From contig NZ_AWTT01000002.1 in NCBI RefSeq assembly GCF_000876205.1, positions 1 to 64,000 of the forward strand: a stretch of 64,000 nucleotides of DNA, given 5' to 3'. This stretch comes from Paucilactobacillus wasatchensis. GTDB lineage: Bacteria > Bacillota > Bacilli > Lactobacillales > Lactobacillaceae. Shown here one piece after another: positions 36,889 through 45,333 of this stretch (positions are counted from its first letter, which is position 1; every line of letters begins with the position of its first letter). Made by a program: the position numbers and the translations under genes. The notes beneath the pieces are model-generated. The model made no database searches, was not told the origin of the DNA, and saw only the letters and a list, made by a program, of their open reading frames with translations.

Positions 36889-37656
36889 TTATCTGTACGT
36901 CCCTAAATCAGTCAAAATTTCTCGATAAAATTCAACTCTTGACTGCTTTTCCCGCACTAAACTGCTCCCAATTACACCATCTTTAATCATCAAAATGCGA
37001 TCACAATACGAGGCGGAAAAGGGATCGTGGGTTACTAACAAAATAGAAACATCTGAATCTCGATTAATTTCAGTCAATAATTCCAGTAAATCACGAGCAC
37101 TATTTGAATCCAACGCTCCGGTGGGCTCATCTGCTAGCAATAGTTTCGGCTGATGAACCAGTGCTCGTGCGGCAGCAACTCGTTGTTTCTGACCGCCTGA
37201 TAATTGTGCTGGATATTGGTCGAGAAAGTTTTCAATTGATAGTCGTTTTGCAACTTGTATTACAGCATTATCAATTTCAGCTTTTTTGGTATTAGTTAAC
37301 GTTAGCGGCAGTGAAATGTTTTCCGCTGCGGTTAAATTTTCTAATAAGCTAAAATCCTGAAAAATAAAGCCCAATTCTTGTGCCCGAAAATCGCTCAGTT
37401 CATTCTGCTTCAGATTACTGATGCTACGCTGGTTGATTTTAATCTCCCCACTAGTTGGTCGGTCTAGCGTGGCAATCAAATTAAGTAATGTTGTCTTACC
37501 TGAACCTGAAGCTCCCATGATTCCCACAAATTCCCCAGATTGAACTTCAAAGTTGACCCCTTTAAGTGCTTCATATTTGGCTGAATTTTTACTACCATAT
37601 GTTTTAAGTAAATTAGTTACGGTAACTACTGCTTGATTATCCATTTGCTCCGCCAT
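36889..37656 (-). CDS. Bce-type ABC ATPase
   Basis: This 255-residue MacB/LolD-class ATPase has Walker A GASGSGKTT, signature LSGGQKQR, Walker B LLLADEPTGALD and VTHD. It pairs with the following FtsX-like permease. The first ATG has no good ribosome site; a second ATG 12 bases later has GGAG only three bases before it, so the exact start is uncertain. It is the first gene of the five-gene operon, 30 bases after the promoter -10. Confidence 0.9.
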   Translation of the reverse strand: MAEQMDNQAVVTVTNLLKTYGSKNSAKYEALKGVNFEVQSGEFVGIMGASGSGKTTLLNLIATLDRPTSGEIKINQRSISNLKQNELSDFRAQELGFIFQDFSLLENLTAAENISLPLTLTNTKKAEIDNAVIQVAKRLSIENFLDQYPAQLSGGQKQRVAAARALVHQPKLLLADEPTGALDSNSARDLLELLTEINRDSDVSILLVTHDPFSASYCDRILMIKDGVIGSSLVREKQSRVEFYREILTDLGTYR

Positions 37657-37685
37657 GGTTAATTGGTTAATTACTTATATAACTA

Positions 37686-37714
37686 ACAATACAAGTGAGT
37701 GATCGTTTTGTCAA
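37686..37714 (-). promoter_or_regulatory. Promoter of the five-gene ABC operon
   Basis: TTGACA (37714-37709) and TATTGT (37691-37686) on the minus strand have a 17-base spacer. Downstream, repeated TTAATT/TTAATTA elements (about 37660-37675) could be part of an operator, which is only a guess. Confidence 0.8.
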
Positions 37715-37727
37715 TCCTTTTTGGCAA

Positions 37728-37756
37728 AATAAAAAGCATAGGAATGATCCTATGCT
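37728..37756 (-). terminator. Terminator of the SPFH gene
   Basis: GCATAGGA and TCCTATGC pair around a four-base loop and run into TTTTTATTTT on the minus strand. Confidence 0.9.
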
Positions 37757-37773
37757 TCTTAAGCCCTTAATTA

Positions 37774-38643
37774 TTAACGTTTAACGTTATCCGTATTAAT
37801 TACCGGTTGTGTCCCGCGGTCAGTAATAATTGAAACTAACATGTTATTGATTAATTGTAATTTTCGCTCGTCAGTTAATTGCAAATCAGTATCCGCTTGT
37901 AGCTGACTAATTGCGTCTTCAGTCATTGAAACAGCCCCCTGCACAATAATTTTTCGGGCTGATAAAATCGCTGTTGCTTGTTGCCGTTGTAGCATTGCAT
38001 TTGCAATTTCAGTGGCATAGGCGAGGTGCGTTAACCGGGTTTCAATAATTTTGACTCCAGCAACCTGTAACCGATCTTGTAATTCCTTGGTTAAATTGTC
38101 AGAAACATCATTTGGATTACCTCGCAGTGATAACGCAGCCTCATCCTCAAATGTATCATATGGATATTCAGTTGCAACGTGCCGAATTGCCGACTCACTT
38201 TGAATTTCAACAAATTCTTCATAACGATCGACGTCAAAGGAGGCCTTAGCACTGTCAACCACTTTAAACACAATCACAGCCGCAATTTCAACTGGATTCC
38301 CCTTGGAGTCATTAACCTTTAGAATCTCACTATTAAAATTACGAACCCGTAGTGACAAGGTTGCTTTTTGCGTTAACGGAATTGTAACGTACAATCCAGC
38401 ATCCCTAATTGAACCAACATACCGTCCAAAAAATGTTAGTACCTTGGCCTGATTAGGCGCTACGATCGTCAATGAACTAAAAATAAATAATGCCACTAAA
38501 AATAAAATGGCCCCCATAATTACCGAACTCACAGTCCCGCTATAAAAACCAGATAAGACGATCCAGCCACTAAGAATTAACATTAATAGCGCTACCACAA
38601 TCCCCAAATAACCATTGACATGAAAAGCTCTTTTCTCAGTCAT
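37774..38643 (-). CDS. SPFH/band-7 domain membrane protein
   Basis: This 289-residue protein has two closely spaced N-terminal membrane helices (about residues 10-55), then an SPFH domain (about 60-220, with RYVGSIRDAGLY and the DRLQVAGVKIIE element) and a helical tail. It is of the QmcA/slipin type, with likely roles in membrane microdomains. ATG at 38643 has GGGGG seven bases upstream. It lies 39 bases after the dehydrogenase paralog and may share its transcript. Confidence 0.88.
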   Translation of the reverse strand: MTEKRAFHVNGYLGIVVALLMLILSGWIVLSGFYSGTVSSVIMGAILFLVALFIFSSLTIVAPNQAKVLTFFGRYVGSIRDAGLYVTIPLTQKATLSLRVRNFNSEILKVNDSKGNPVEIAAVIVFKVVDSAKASFDVDRYEEFVEIQSESAIRHVATEYPYDTFEDEAALSLRGNPNDVSDNLTKELQDRLQVAGVKIIETRLTHLAYATEIANAMLQRQQATAILSARKIIVQGAVSMTEDAISQLQADTDLQLTDERKLQLINNMLVSIITDRGTQPVINTDNVKR

Positions 38644-38682
38644 CAAACTACCCCCAATTCTTAAATCCACCCTCATTGTACC

Positions 38683-39576
38683 TTAGTTACGGTGTAGACC
38701 ATCAATTTTTTGCTTGCTTACACTTGCTGCCGCCTTTAATTGCCCCTGTTCCAATTCACTTAATGATGCCATTATTAAGGACTCGACCCCATTTGCACCA
38801 ACTACAGCTGGTCGACCAATGTATGTTTCAAATTCTGGGCTATACGTTGACACAGGAACTGCCAGATGTGCATTCGATAATATAGCCCGAACTAGTTTAA
38901 TCACACAGGTTGTAATTGCATAATTAGTGAACCCTTTTCCAGCCAGAGCAAGCCAACCACCATAATTTGATGCTGTCATCAACGATTCAAAATTTAAACC
39001 ATAACTTCCTTGAATTTCGTTAATTGGTCGACCATTAACCGTGACAGTTGACCACGCGGTAAATGTCGAACCACCATGACTTCCGTATACGTACCCACCA
39101 ATATTTTGTGGTGCCAAGTCTAACTTTAACCCAATGGCCCGCCGCATCATGACTGTATCCACCAATGTCCCCGTTCCAATAACGTGTTTCACTGGTAATT
39201 CAGTTTTTGCTTGAAGCAAGGCCGTGAACAGATCACAAGGGTCGCTAATATTAATTAAAACACCTGTAAAATCAGCTGATTCTATTTTTGCAGCAATCTG
39301 CGTAACAATTTGTTCATTTGACTGTGACTCATCTCGATTGCTACCAAATGCAGTAATAAGCACATCAGCATCGTTTAATGCCGCATAATCCTGCACCTTA
39401 ATTGTGGTAACGGTGTCCAATCCAGCCATCGTATCCAGCAAATCATATTGTTCTCCGATCACCTTTTTATCAGACTCATCAATTAGTACCAATTGATCCG
39501 CTAACCCCTGCACGACCAGTGTGTATGCAATCGTTGCACCCACGTGGCCCACCCCAATTATTCCTATTTTGCGCAT
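38683..39576 (-). CDS. Diverged L-2-hydroxyacid dehydrogenase paralog with altered catalytic residues
   Basis: This 297-residue LDH/MDH-fold protein resembles the L-HicDH-like gene next to it (39712-40626). The NAD-binding GVGHVGA motif and the catalytic His (GYVYGSHGG) are kept. The substrate-binding Arg171 equivalent is Met (LVDTVMMRR against FLDTARMQK), Asn140 is Asp (ISDPCD against TMNPCD), and the mobile active-site loop is about ten residues shorter. A normal 2-ketoacid substrate is therefore unlikely. It has its own ribosome site (AGAGGGG). No frameshift is present, so it appears to be selected. Confidence 0.85.
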   Translation of the reverse strand: MRKIGIIGVGHVGATIAYTLVVQGLADQLVLIDESDKKVIGEQYDLLDTMAGLDTVTTIKVQDYAALNDADVLITAFGSNRDESQSNEQIVTQIAAKIESADFTGVLINISDPCDLFTALLQAKTELPVKHVIGTGTLVDTVMMRRAIGLKLDLAPQNIGGYVYGSHGGSTFTAWSTVTVNGRPINEIQGSYGLNFESLMTASNYGGWLALAGKGFTNYAITTCVIKLVRAILSNAHLAVPVSTYSPEFETYIGRPAVVGANGVESLIMASLSELEQGQLKAAASVSKQKIDGLHRN

Positions 39577-39663
39577 ATTTTCCCCTCTGTACCAATCCGT
39601 TTGGTTAGCTTAATCATAACACTCATACAACTACAGCACGCTAATGAATAGGGCGTTGAAGCC

Positions 39664-39698
39664 AAAAAAATATCGATCTGCATTCAGACCGATATTTC
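39664..39698 (-). terminator. Terminator of the L-HicDH gene
   Basis: AAATATCGGTCTG and CAGATCGATATTT form a stem ending in a seven-T run on the minus strand. Confidence 0.9.
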
Positions 39699-39711
39699 CC
39701 TAGTTTCGTTA

Positions 39712-40626
39712 TTACAGTGTAGCAAACTTTTCTTTAATTGTATCTGCTGAGTGCTTGAACTTAGCCTCTTCATCATCTGGTAATGGCAATTCGGTAACTG
39801 ATTCAATCCCATTCTTACCAACAATTGATGGTTGACCAACATATGTACCATATTTTTCACTGTATGATGAACATGGACAGGTAAGCTTAGCATCCGACAA
39901 TACAGCTTCACTTAACTTAACTGCACAAGTTGCAATGGCATAACTGGTATAGCCCTTACCAGAATGAACGGCCCAGCCACCATGACGAGCCTTATCTTCC
40001 AACTCACTTAAGTCTAAATCTTGTTCATGGGCTAAGTCTAAGATATCCAAACCGTTAACTTGAACAGTTGACCAAGCGGAGAATTGTGATTCACCATGTT
40101 CACCATAGACATATCCGGTCACGTTTTTAGGATCTACATCAAACACATCGGAAACAACTTTTTGCATTCTGGCTGTGTCCAAGAATGTTCCAGTACCAAA
40201 ACACTGTTGTCGTGATAACCCTGTTTCTCGTTGTAGATAATGTGTAATAGCATCACAAGGGTTCATCGTATCAATCAACACCCCATCAAAACCAGATGCT
40301 TTAATTTTTGGTGCAATGTCCTTTACAATTTCGCGTGTGTACTCAAATTCTGCCCAACGGTTTCCAGAAACATTATCAAGCGCATGGATATTACCAGAAG
40401 TAACAAATAAGACATCAGTATCCTCCAATTCACTATAATCCTGAGTTTTAATAATTGTGCGTGTATCTAAGCGAGCCTGCGCATCTTGCAAATCAAGCTG
40501 TTCAGCAGTAGCCTTGCCTTCATTATTATCAATTAAAATTAATTCATCGGCAATGCCCTTACAAACTAACGTATAAGCCACCGTTGCCCCAACATGTCCA
40601 ACACCAATAATACCAAATTTTCTCAT
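39712..40626 (-). CDS. L-2-hydroxyisocaproate dehydrogenase
   Basis: This 304-residue NAD-dependent enzyme reduces branched 2-ketoacids to L-2-hydroxyacids. GVGHVGA (residues 8-14) binds NAD, DTAR carries Asp168/Arg171, and GEHGES carries His195. The long loop GNIHALDNVSGNRWAEFEY is typical of L-HicDH and not of L-LDH. It is single-gene with a strong promoter and terminator. It uses products of amino-acid transamination and regenerates NAD. Confidence 0.9.
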   Translation of the reverse strand: MRKFGIIGVGHVGATVAYTLVCKGIADELILIDNNEGKATAEQLDLQDAQARLDTRTIIKTQDYSELEDTDVLFVTSGNIHALDNVSGNRWAEFEYTREIVKDIAPKIKASGFDGVLIDTMNPCDAITHYLQRETGLSRQQCFGTGTFLDTARMQKVVSDVFDVDPKNVTGYVYGEHGESQFSAWSTVQVNGLDILDLAHEQDLDLSELEDKARHGGWAVHSGKGYTSYAIATCAVKLSEAVLSDAKLTCPCSSYSEKYGTYVGQPSIVGKNGIESVTELPLPDDEEAKFKHSADTIKEKFATL

Positions 40627-40689
40627 ATGTACTTCTCTCCAATCTTAGAAAACTATGTGAATTCTAATCGTTTTCTCATAATATTAAGT

Positions 40690-40718
40690 AAGATACACCT
40701 GCAACTGTAGATTGTCAA
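40690..40718 (-). promoter_or_regulatory. Promoter of the L-HicDH gene
   Basis: TTGACA (40718-40713) and TATCTT (40695-40690) on the minus strand have a 17-base spacer. A cre-like TAAAGCGCTTAA lies upstream at 40746-40757. Confidence 0.8.
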
Positions 40719-40779
40719 CTTATCTCAGCAATCTGATTAAGTAAATAAAGCGCTTAACCAGCTGAAAGCATTAGAAAAC

Positions 40780-40820
40780 AAAAAAATACAAATTTACCAT
40801 TCGAGATAAATTTGTATTTG
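40780..40820 (-). terminator. Terminator of metNIQ
   Basis: AAATACAAATTTA and TAAATTTGTATTT pair on the minus strand and run into TTTTTTTG, ten bases past the metQ stop. Confidence 0.9.
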
Positions 40821-40829
40821 TAAGCAATG

Positions 40830-41654
40830 CTATTTTCCGTTTGGATATGCAGGAATCACCGCACCCTTATATTTCTTAGAAATCCATTGTTGTGTCTGTT
40901 TGGATTGTAGTGCTTTCATCAGCTTTTTGATAGCCGGCTTATTTTTGTCACCTTTACGAACTGCCACAATATTGACGTATGGCGATGAATTCTTTTCAAG
41001 CGCGATTGAATCTTTTCGTGGATCAAGTCCCGCTTGGACCGCATAGTTAGCATTAATCACCACGACATCGCCTTCATTTTTATCATAAAATTGGGGCATC
41101 AGTTTAGGCTCTAGATCCGTCTTAAATTTCAAATTTTTCTTATTATCTTTGATGTCAGCAAACGTTGCCGTTGTGATGTTAGTACCCGACTTCAAAGTAA
41201 TTAAACCAGCATCTCTCAAAATCGTTAACACCCGACCGTAGTCGGCGACATTGTTACTAACTAGCACTGTCGCACCATTTGGTAAAGCAGATAAACTCTT
41301 GTATTTTTTAGAGTAAATTCCAATTGGCTCAAGGTGTACCTTACCCGCGCTAACTAGGGTACCATTATTCTTTTTGTTCCAGTTATCTAAAAATGGCATA
41401 TGCTGGAAGTAATTAGCATCTAAGCCCTTGCTAGCCAAATCTTTGTTGGGTAACACATAATCTTGAAATACTTTAATTTTGAGGTTGATGCCCTCTTTTT
41501 TCAACTCTGGTTGCACGTGTTTTAAAATCTGAGCATGTGGAATATTTGATGCACCCACAGTGAGTGTGGTTTCTTTTGATGACTTACCGCAACCAACCAA
41601 CAATAATGATACTGCTACAATACTGGTTAATCCTACCATCCATTTTTTCTTCAT
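40830..41654 (-). CDS. metQ: Methionine ABC transporter substrate-binding lipoprotein
   Basis: This 274-residue NlpA-family lipoprotein has a signal peptide with lipobox LLVGC (Cys about 22) and the mature features of MetQ (TVGASNIPHAQIL, DANYFQHMPFL). ATG at 41654 has GGGAGGG upstream. It is the last gene of the T-box-controlled metNIQ operon. Confidence 0.94.
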   Translation of the reverse strand: MKKKWMVGLTSIVAVSLLLVGCGKSSKETTLTVGASNIPHAQILKHVQPELKKEGINLKIKVFQDYVLPNKDLASKGLDANYFQHMPFLDNWNKKNNGTLVSAGKVHLEPIGIYSKKYKSLSALPNGATVLVSNNVADYGRVLTILRDAGLITLKSGTNITTATFADIKDNKKNLKFKTDLEPKLMPQFYDKNEGDVVVINANYAVQAGLDPRKDSIALEKNSSPYVNIVAVRKGDKNKPAIKKLMKALQSKQTQQWISKKYKGAVIPAYPNGK

Positions 41655-41678
41655 AACTAATACCCTCCCCAATTTTTC

Positions 41679-42365
41679 CTACCTCTTATCAATTTGCTTA
41701 ACTAGTACATCACCAACAATTTGGCAAATGAACACAATCAAAACAATTATAACCGTTGCAACTAGCGTCACTGCGTTATTATTTGCCTGGAAGCCATCCA
41801 AATAAGCTAAGTTTCCTAAGCCCCCCGCACCGATTGCACCCGCCATTGCAGTGTACCCGATTAAAGAAATTGAAGTGACCGTAATTCCAGACACTAGTGC
41901 TGGCATACTCTCTGGTAACAGTACTTTAGTGATAATCTGCGTTCTAGTTGCTCCCATTGACTGGGCAGCCTCAATTACCCCGTGGTCAATCTCATGAAAT
42001 GCAATTTCAACCAAACGGGCATAAAATGGCGCCGCTGAAATTATCAATGATGGCAACGCCGCTTTGGGCCCAATAATAGTTCCCATAATTGCTTGCGTGG
42101 CAGGTAATAACAATACAATCAATATAATGAAAGGAATCGACCTAAATATATTAACAAACGCCGCAACGATCCAATTAAGAATCCGAGCACCCCATGAAGA
42201 ACTACCGCTAGTCTCAAATAATAATAATCCAAGCAAGGCTCCTAAAATAGCAACCACAATAATCGAAATTAATGTCATCCAAACCGTTTCCCATGTTGCC
42301 GCACCCATACTATTCCAATCAACGCTACTGAACCGAAAATATGATGCCAACCCATTATTATCCAC
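41679..42365 (-). CDS. metI: Methionine ABC transporter permease
   Basis: This 228-residue membrane protein has five helices and the MetI EAA-type loop EAAQSMGATRTQI. The start is GTG at 42365 with GGAGGTGATC just upstream, inside the end of metN (8-base overlap). It forms the channel for MetN and MetQ. Confidence 0.94.
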   Translation of the reverse strand: MDNNGLASYFRFSSVDWNSMGAATWETVWMTLISIIVVAILGALLGLLLFETSGSSSWGARILNWIVAAFVNIFRSIPFIILIVLLLPATQAIMGTIIGPKAALPSLIISAAPFYARLVEIAFHEIDHGVIEAAQSMGATRTQIITKVLLPESMPALVSGITVTSISLIGYTAMAGAIGAGGLGNLAYLDGFQANNNAVTLVATVIIVLIVFICQIVGDVLVKQIDKR

Positions 42366-43398
42366 GTTTGATCACCTCCGTTTCAACACGCATTGTTTTC
42401 AAGTATTCGAGTGCCCCATACAGACTATCCTGACTCTGACCGATTAATTGAATGTACAGTGAACCAAGCGCACCTTCCTGTGTTTGATGGATATTACCTT
42501 CGATAATACTTAAATCAATATCCGGGAACTGCCGCAGCATTTCTGACACAATTGGTAATTTGGCCTGATCACCATGAAATGTTAATTTTACAATCAACCC
42601 ATTTGGGTATTTCTCTAACAACTCCCCAACTACGATCGTCGTATCATCCAGACTGCTACTGCCAGTTTCTTGATTAACAAATCGTTTGGTAATGGTTTGT
42701 TGCGGGTGTTTGAAAACATCCAAAACAGGACCTTGTTCCACAATTTTACCTGCATCCAACACTGCCACTTGATCACATATTTTACGAATAACGTGCATTT
42801 CATGCGTAATAACGACAATGGTCAAGTTCAACTGTTTATTGATCTTCAGCAATAGATCCAGTACTTCATCAGTTGTCTGCGGATCCAAGGCGCTAGTAGC
42901 CTCATCAGAAAGCAGAATTTCTGGATCATTTGCCAGTGCTCGTGCAATGCCAACCCGCTGTTTTTGTCCACCTGACAATTCAGATGGATACGCCTGCTCT
43001 CTGCCTGCTAAACCAACTAATTCAGCTAAATGTTGTGCCTTCTTTTTTCGTTCTTCTTTTGGCACTTTAGCAATTTCGAGCGGAAATTCAATATTTTCCA
43101 ACACTGTCCGGGACCATAATAAATTAAAATGTTGGAAAATCATGCCAATTTTCAGTCTCTGTTCTCGAAGTGGTTTACCGCTTAAACTACTAATTTCGGT
43201 ACCATTAATACTAACTGAGCCAGTCGTTGGAAACTCCAGCCCATTTAACATTCTAATCAATGTACTTTTGCCAGCACCTGAGTAGCCAACAATGCCATAA
43301 ATTTTACCATCCGAAATACTCAAATTCACATCTTTAACTGCAGCTACATGGCCTTCCTTAGCATTAAATGTTTTAGAAACATCCTTAAATTCAATCAC
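42358..43398 (-). CDS. metN: Methionine ABC transporter ATPase
   Basis: This 346-residue ATPase has Walker A GYSGAGKST, signature LSGGQKQR, Walker B ILLSDEATSALD, and a C-terminal NIL/ACT-like domain (last about 75 residues) that in MetN binds methionine to inhibit transport. The start is GTG at 43398 behind AAAGGAGG; a longer reading would include the ribosome site. It is the first gene after the Met T-box. Confidence 0.95.
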   Translation of the reverse strand: MIEFKDVSKTFNAKEGHVAAVKDVNLSISDGKIYGIVGYSGAGKSTLIRMLNGLEFPTTGSVSINGTEISSLSGKPLREQRLKIGMIFQHFNLLWSRTVLENIEFPLEIAKVPKEERKKKAQHLAELVGLAGREQAYPSELSGGQKQRVGIARALANDPEILLSDEATSALDPQTTDEVLDLLLKINKQLNLTIVVITHEMHVIRKICDQVAVLDAGKIVEQGPVLDVFKHPQQTITKRFVNQETGSSSLDDTTIVVGELLEKYPNGLIVKLTFHGDQAKLPIVSEMLRQFPDIDLSIIEGNIHQTQEGALGSLYIQLIGQSQDSLYGALEYLKTMRVETEVIKRG

Positions 43399-43424
43399 CG
43401 TGCATTCCTCCTTTGTTCCCATAA

Positions 43425-43716
43425 AAAAAGCTTTTCATCCAGTCGAATAAAAAATATTCAATAGGACGAAAAGCAAACTTTTTTCGCGGTACCACCTAAC
43501 TTCTTAACAATTTCACAATTGCTAACTCAACGAGTAAAAAACTCATGTGCGTTAATGGGCACCACCATTGCAAGCTCATCTAAAAATCAATTTACCAACA
43601 AATAATTAATTTCAAGACCATCTTCGAAATCACCACATAACTTTCTCTCACCAGCGAAAGCTCTCTGTTTATCTGATCAAAATCTACTCATCTCGACTAA
43701 CGTGATTATTAGCATT
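43425..43716 (-). promoter_or_regulatory. T-box leader of metNIQ, specifier ATG
   Basis: On the minus strand the stem I base arms CGAG/CTTG enclose AGTA on one side and TAG-ATG-AG on the other, with ATG at 43579-43577. AGAGAGC, an apical GCTGGTG and T-box core GGTGGTACCGCG (about 43485-43496) follow. The terminator (GCTTTTCGTCC arm) ends in a seven-T run near 43426-43432. The codon matches methionine, the cargo of the downstream transporter. Confidence 0.92.
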
Positions 43717-43722
43717 TACCTG

Positions 43723-43752
43723 ATTATAACTGAGTCAAAATAAGCAAGTCAA
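43723..43752 (-). promoter_or_regulatory. metNIQ promoter
   Basis: TTGACT (43752-43747) and a perfect TATAAT (43728-43723) on the minus strand have an 18-base spacer. Confidence 0.85.
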
Positions 43753-43767
43753 GTTTCTCTTAAAGCC

Positions 43768-44067
43768 TTATTTAACATCCACAAACCAGCGATCCGTTAA
43801 ATTACCAGAATTCAATGCTTCCGGCCCCTCACTTAATGCTGGATTAATCTGGCTGATAACACCTGTTAATGGGCTTGGTAAATCGGAAACTGCTTTTTCA
43901 GCTTCCACTGATACAAACGGTCCATCCGTTGTTAATTTAGTACCAGTGGCCGGTACATCAGCAAAATTAATTTTACCCAAATCATCAACTCCTGCATCAC
44001 TTAATCCGATGCGAATTGTACCGTCGTCTTGTTTCTTAGTCCAAAAATAATTTGCAGTTGCACTCAT
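43768..44067 (-). CDS. GcvH-like lipoyl-carrier protein (orphan)
   Basis: This 99-residue H-protein-like domain has the lipoylation site at Lys58 in SVEAEKAVSDLPSPLTG, matching the ESVKA..(Y/L).SP.(S/T)G pattern of glycine-cleavage H proteins, followed by INPAL and a NSGNLTDRWF tail. No gcvT or gcvP gene is nearby; the gene sits between rodA and the Met T-box. ATG at 44067 has GGAGG upstream. GcvH-L proteins elsewhere act in lipoyl relay or lipoate-linked ADP-ribosylation; the role here is unknown. Confidence 0.82.
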   Translation of the reverse strand: MSATANYFWTKKQDDGTIRIGLSDAGVDDLGKINFADVPATGTKLTTDGPFVSVEAEKAVSDLPSPLTGVISQINPALSEGPEALNSGNLTDRWFVDVK

Positions 44068-44086
44068 TACCGCGCCTCCAATTTTT

Positions 44087-45286
44087 TTACCTGAATTGTT
44101 CATTATTGCTAAACATATACGAATGATGATGATATCTCATCGACATAATAATACCAATTCCAATCATATTCCCCAATAATGAAGAACCACCAGCGCTAAC
44201 AAACGGCAGCGGAATACCAGTCAGGGGCAATAGACCAATACTCATTCCAATATTTTCGAAAACGTGAAATAAAATCATCATAATTACACCAGTGGAAATA
44301 TAGGCATAAAATTCATTCCGCGTGTCAAAAGTTACTCGAATCATTTGGTAGATCAATAGGAGATACAATAAAATTAGCAAGATTGCCCCAATAAAGCCAA
44401 AATTTTCACCAATCACTGAAAAAATCATATCAGATTCACGGACGGGAACATACACTTTAGATGTATTAAACCCAGTTCCAAAAATTGACCCTGAACCAAC
44501 CGCTTTAATACTTTGCCACAATTGATAGCCATCATTAGAAGTATCTTGTGCCGGATGCAACCATGTATCGACCCGTGAAAATTGATAGGACTGAAATCCC
44601 ACATGCTCTAAGATATTTCGGCCCCAGGTGGTCGCAACCAGTGTTAACACAGTTGTTCCAAGCGCAGCTAGGGCAGTAACTCCGGGAACAATAATCTTCC
44701 ACGAAATACCAGAAACCAACAACATTCCACCGAAAATAGCGGCAAATACTAACGTAGTACCGAAATCATTTTGAAAATGCAGGGAAACAACAATTGGTAA
44801 AAACCACAGCACCATTTTCCCAATGAGCAAGAAATCGGATCGCACATTGTGAGTAGCATATTGATTATTATGCACTGTAATAACTCGTCCCATCATCAAA
44901 ATGTATGCCGGTTTCATAAGTTCCGATGGTTGAAACGTAAATGGTCCAATCGCGAACCAACTCTTAGCCCCTGTGCTAATGTAATACGAGCGACTATAAA
45001 AAACTAGAATGGCAAACATTAAGAAAATACCAAGCCAATATACAATTGGTGCTACTTTCCAAAGCTGTTCAGAATCAAACTGCATAATAATGGCAACCGC
45101 AGCAGAGCCAATCACATACCACATCAATTGCGTAACGACAGTTCTCATCACACTGGTGGAAGTCGTATCATGAGTTGTGGCAACATAAATCGATGCCAGC
45201 CCAATTAAAGCTAGCAACAACACACAAAAAATAATGCCGTAATCAATTCGTGAATTTTCCTCTTTAGTAGTTGATCTTTGTTGCAT
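44087..45286 (-). CDS. rodA: Peptidoglycan glycosyltransferase RodA (SEDS family)
   Basis: This 399-residue polytopic protein has about ten membrane helices and polymerises lipid II during cell elongation. SEDS motifs are present, including FGTTLVFAAIF, GFIGAILLI and the C-terminal PLPFVSAGGSSLLGNM. RodA rather than FtsW is favoured by the location with mbl and murA. ATG follows GAGGAGC. Confidence 0.9.
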   Translation of the reverse strand: MQQRSTTKEENSRIDYGIIFCVLLLALIGLASIYVATTHDTTSTSVMRTVVTQLMWYVIGSAAVAIIMQFDSEQLWKVAPIVYWLGIFLMFAILVFYSRSYYISTGAKSWFAIGPFTFQPSELMKPAYILMMGRVITVHNNQYATHNVRSDFLLIGKMVLWFLPIVVSLHFQNDFGTTLVFAAIFGGMLLVSGISWKIIVPGVTALAALGTTVLTLVATTWGRNILEHVGFQSYQFSRVDTWLHPAQDTSNDGYQLWQSIKAVGSGSIFGTGFNTSKVYVPVRESDMIFSVIGENFGFIGAILLILLYLLLIYQMIRVTFDTRNEFYAYISTGVIMMILFHVFENIGMSIGLLPLTGIPLPFVSAGGSSLLGNMIGIGIIMSMRYHHHSYMFSNNEQFR

Positions 45287-45333
45287 TACTGAAGCTCCTC
45301 TTTACTATTCAATATTCAAACATACTTGACCAA

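Noticed and set aside
43425-43716. SAM riboswitch for the methionine transporter
   Set aside because: The leader contains a clear T-box core, an ATG specifier and a terminator; no SAM-riboswitch architecture is seen.
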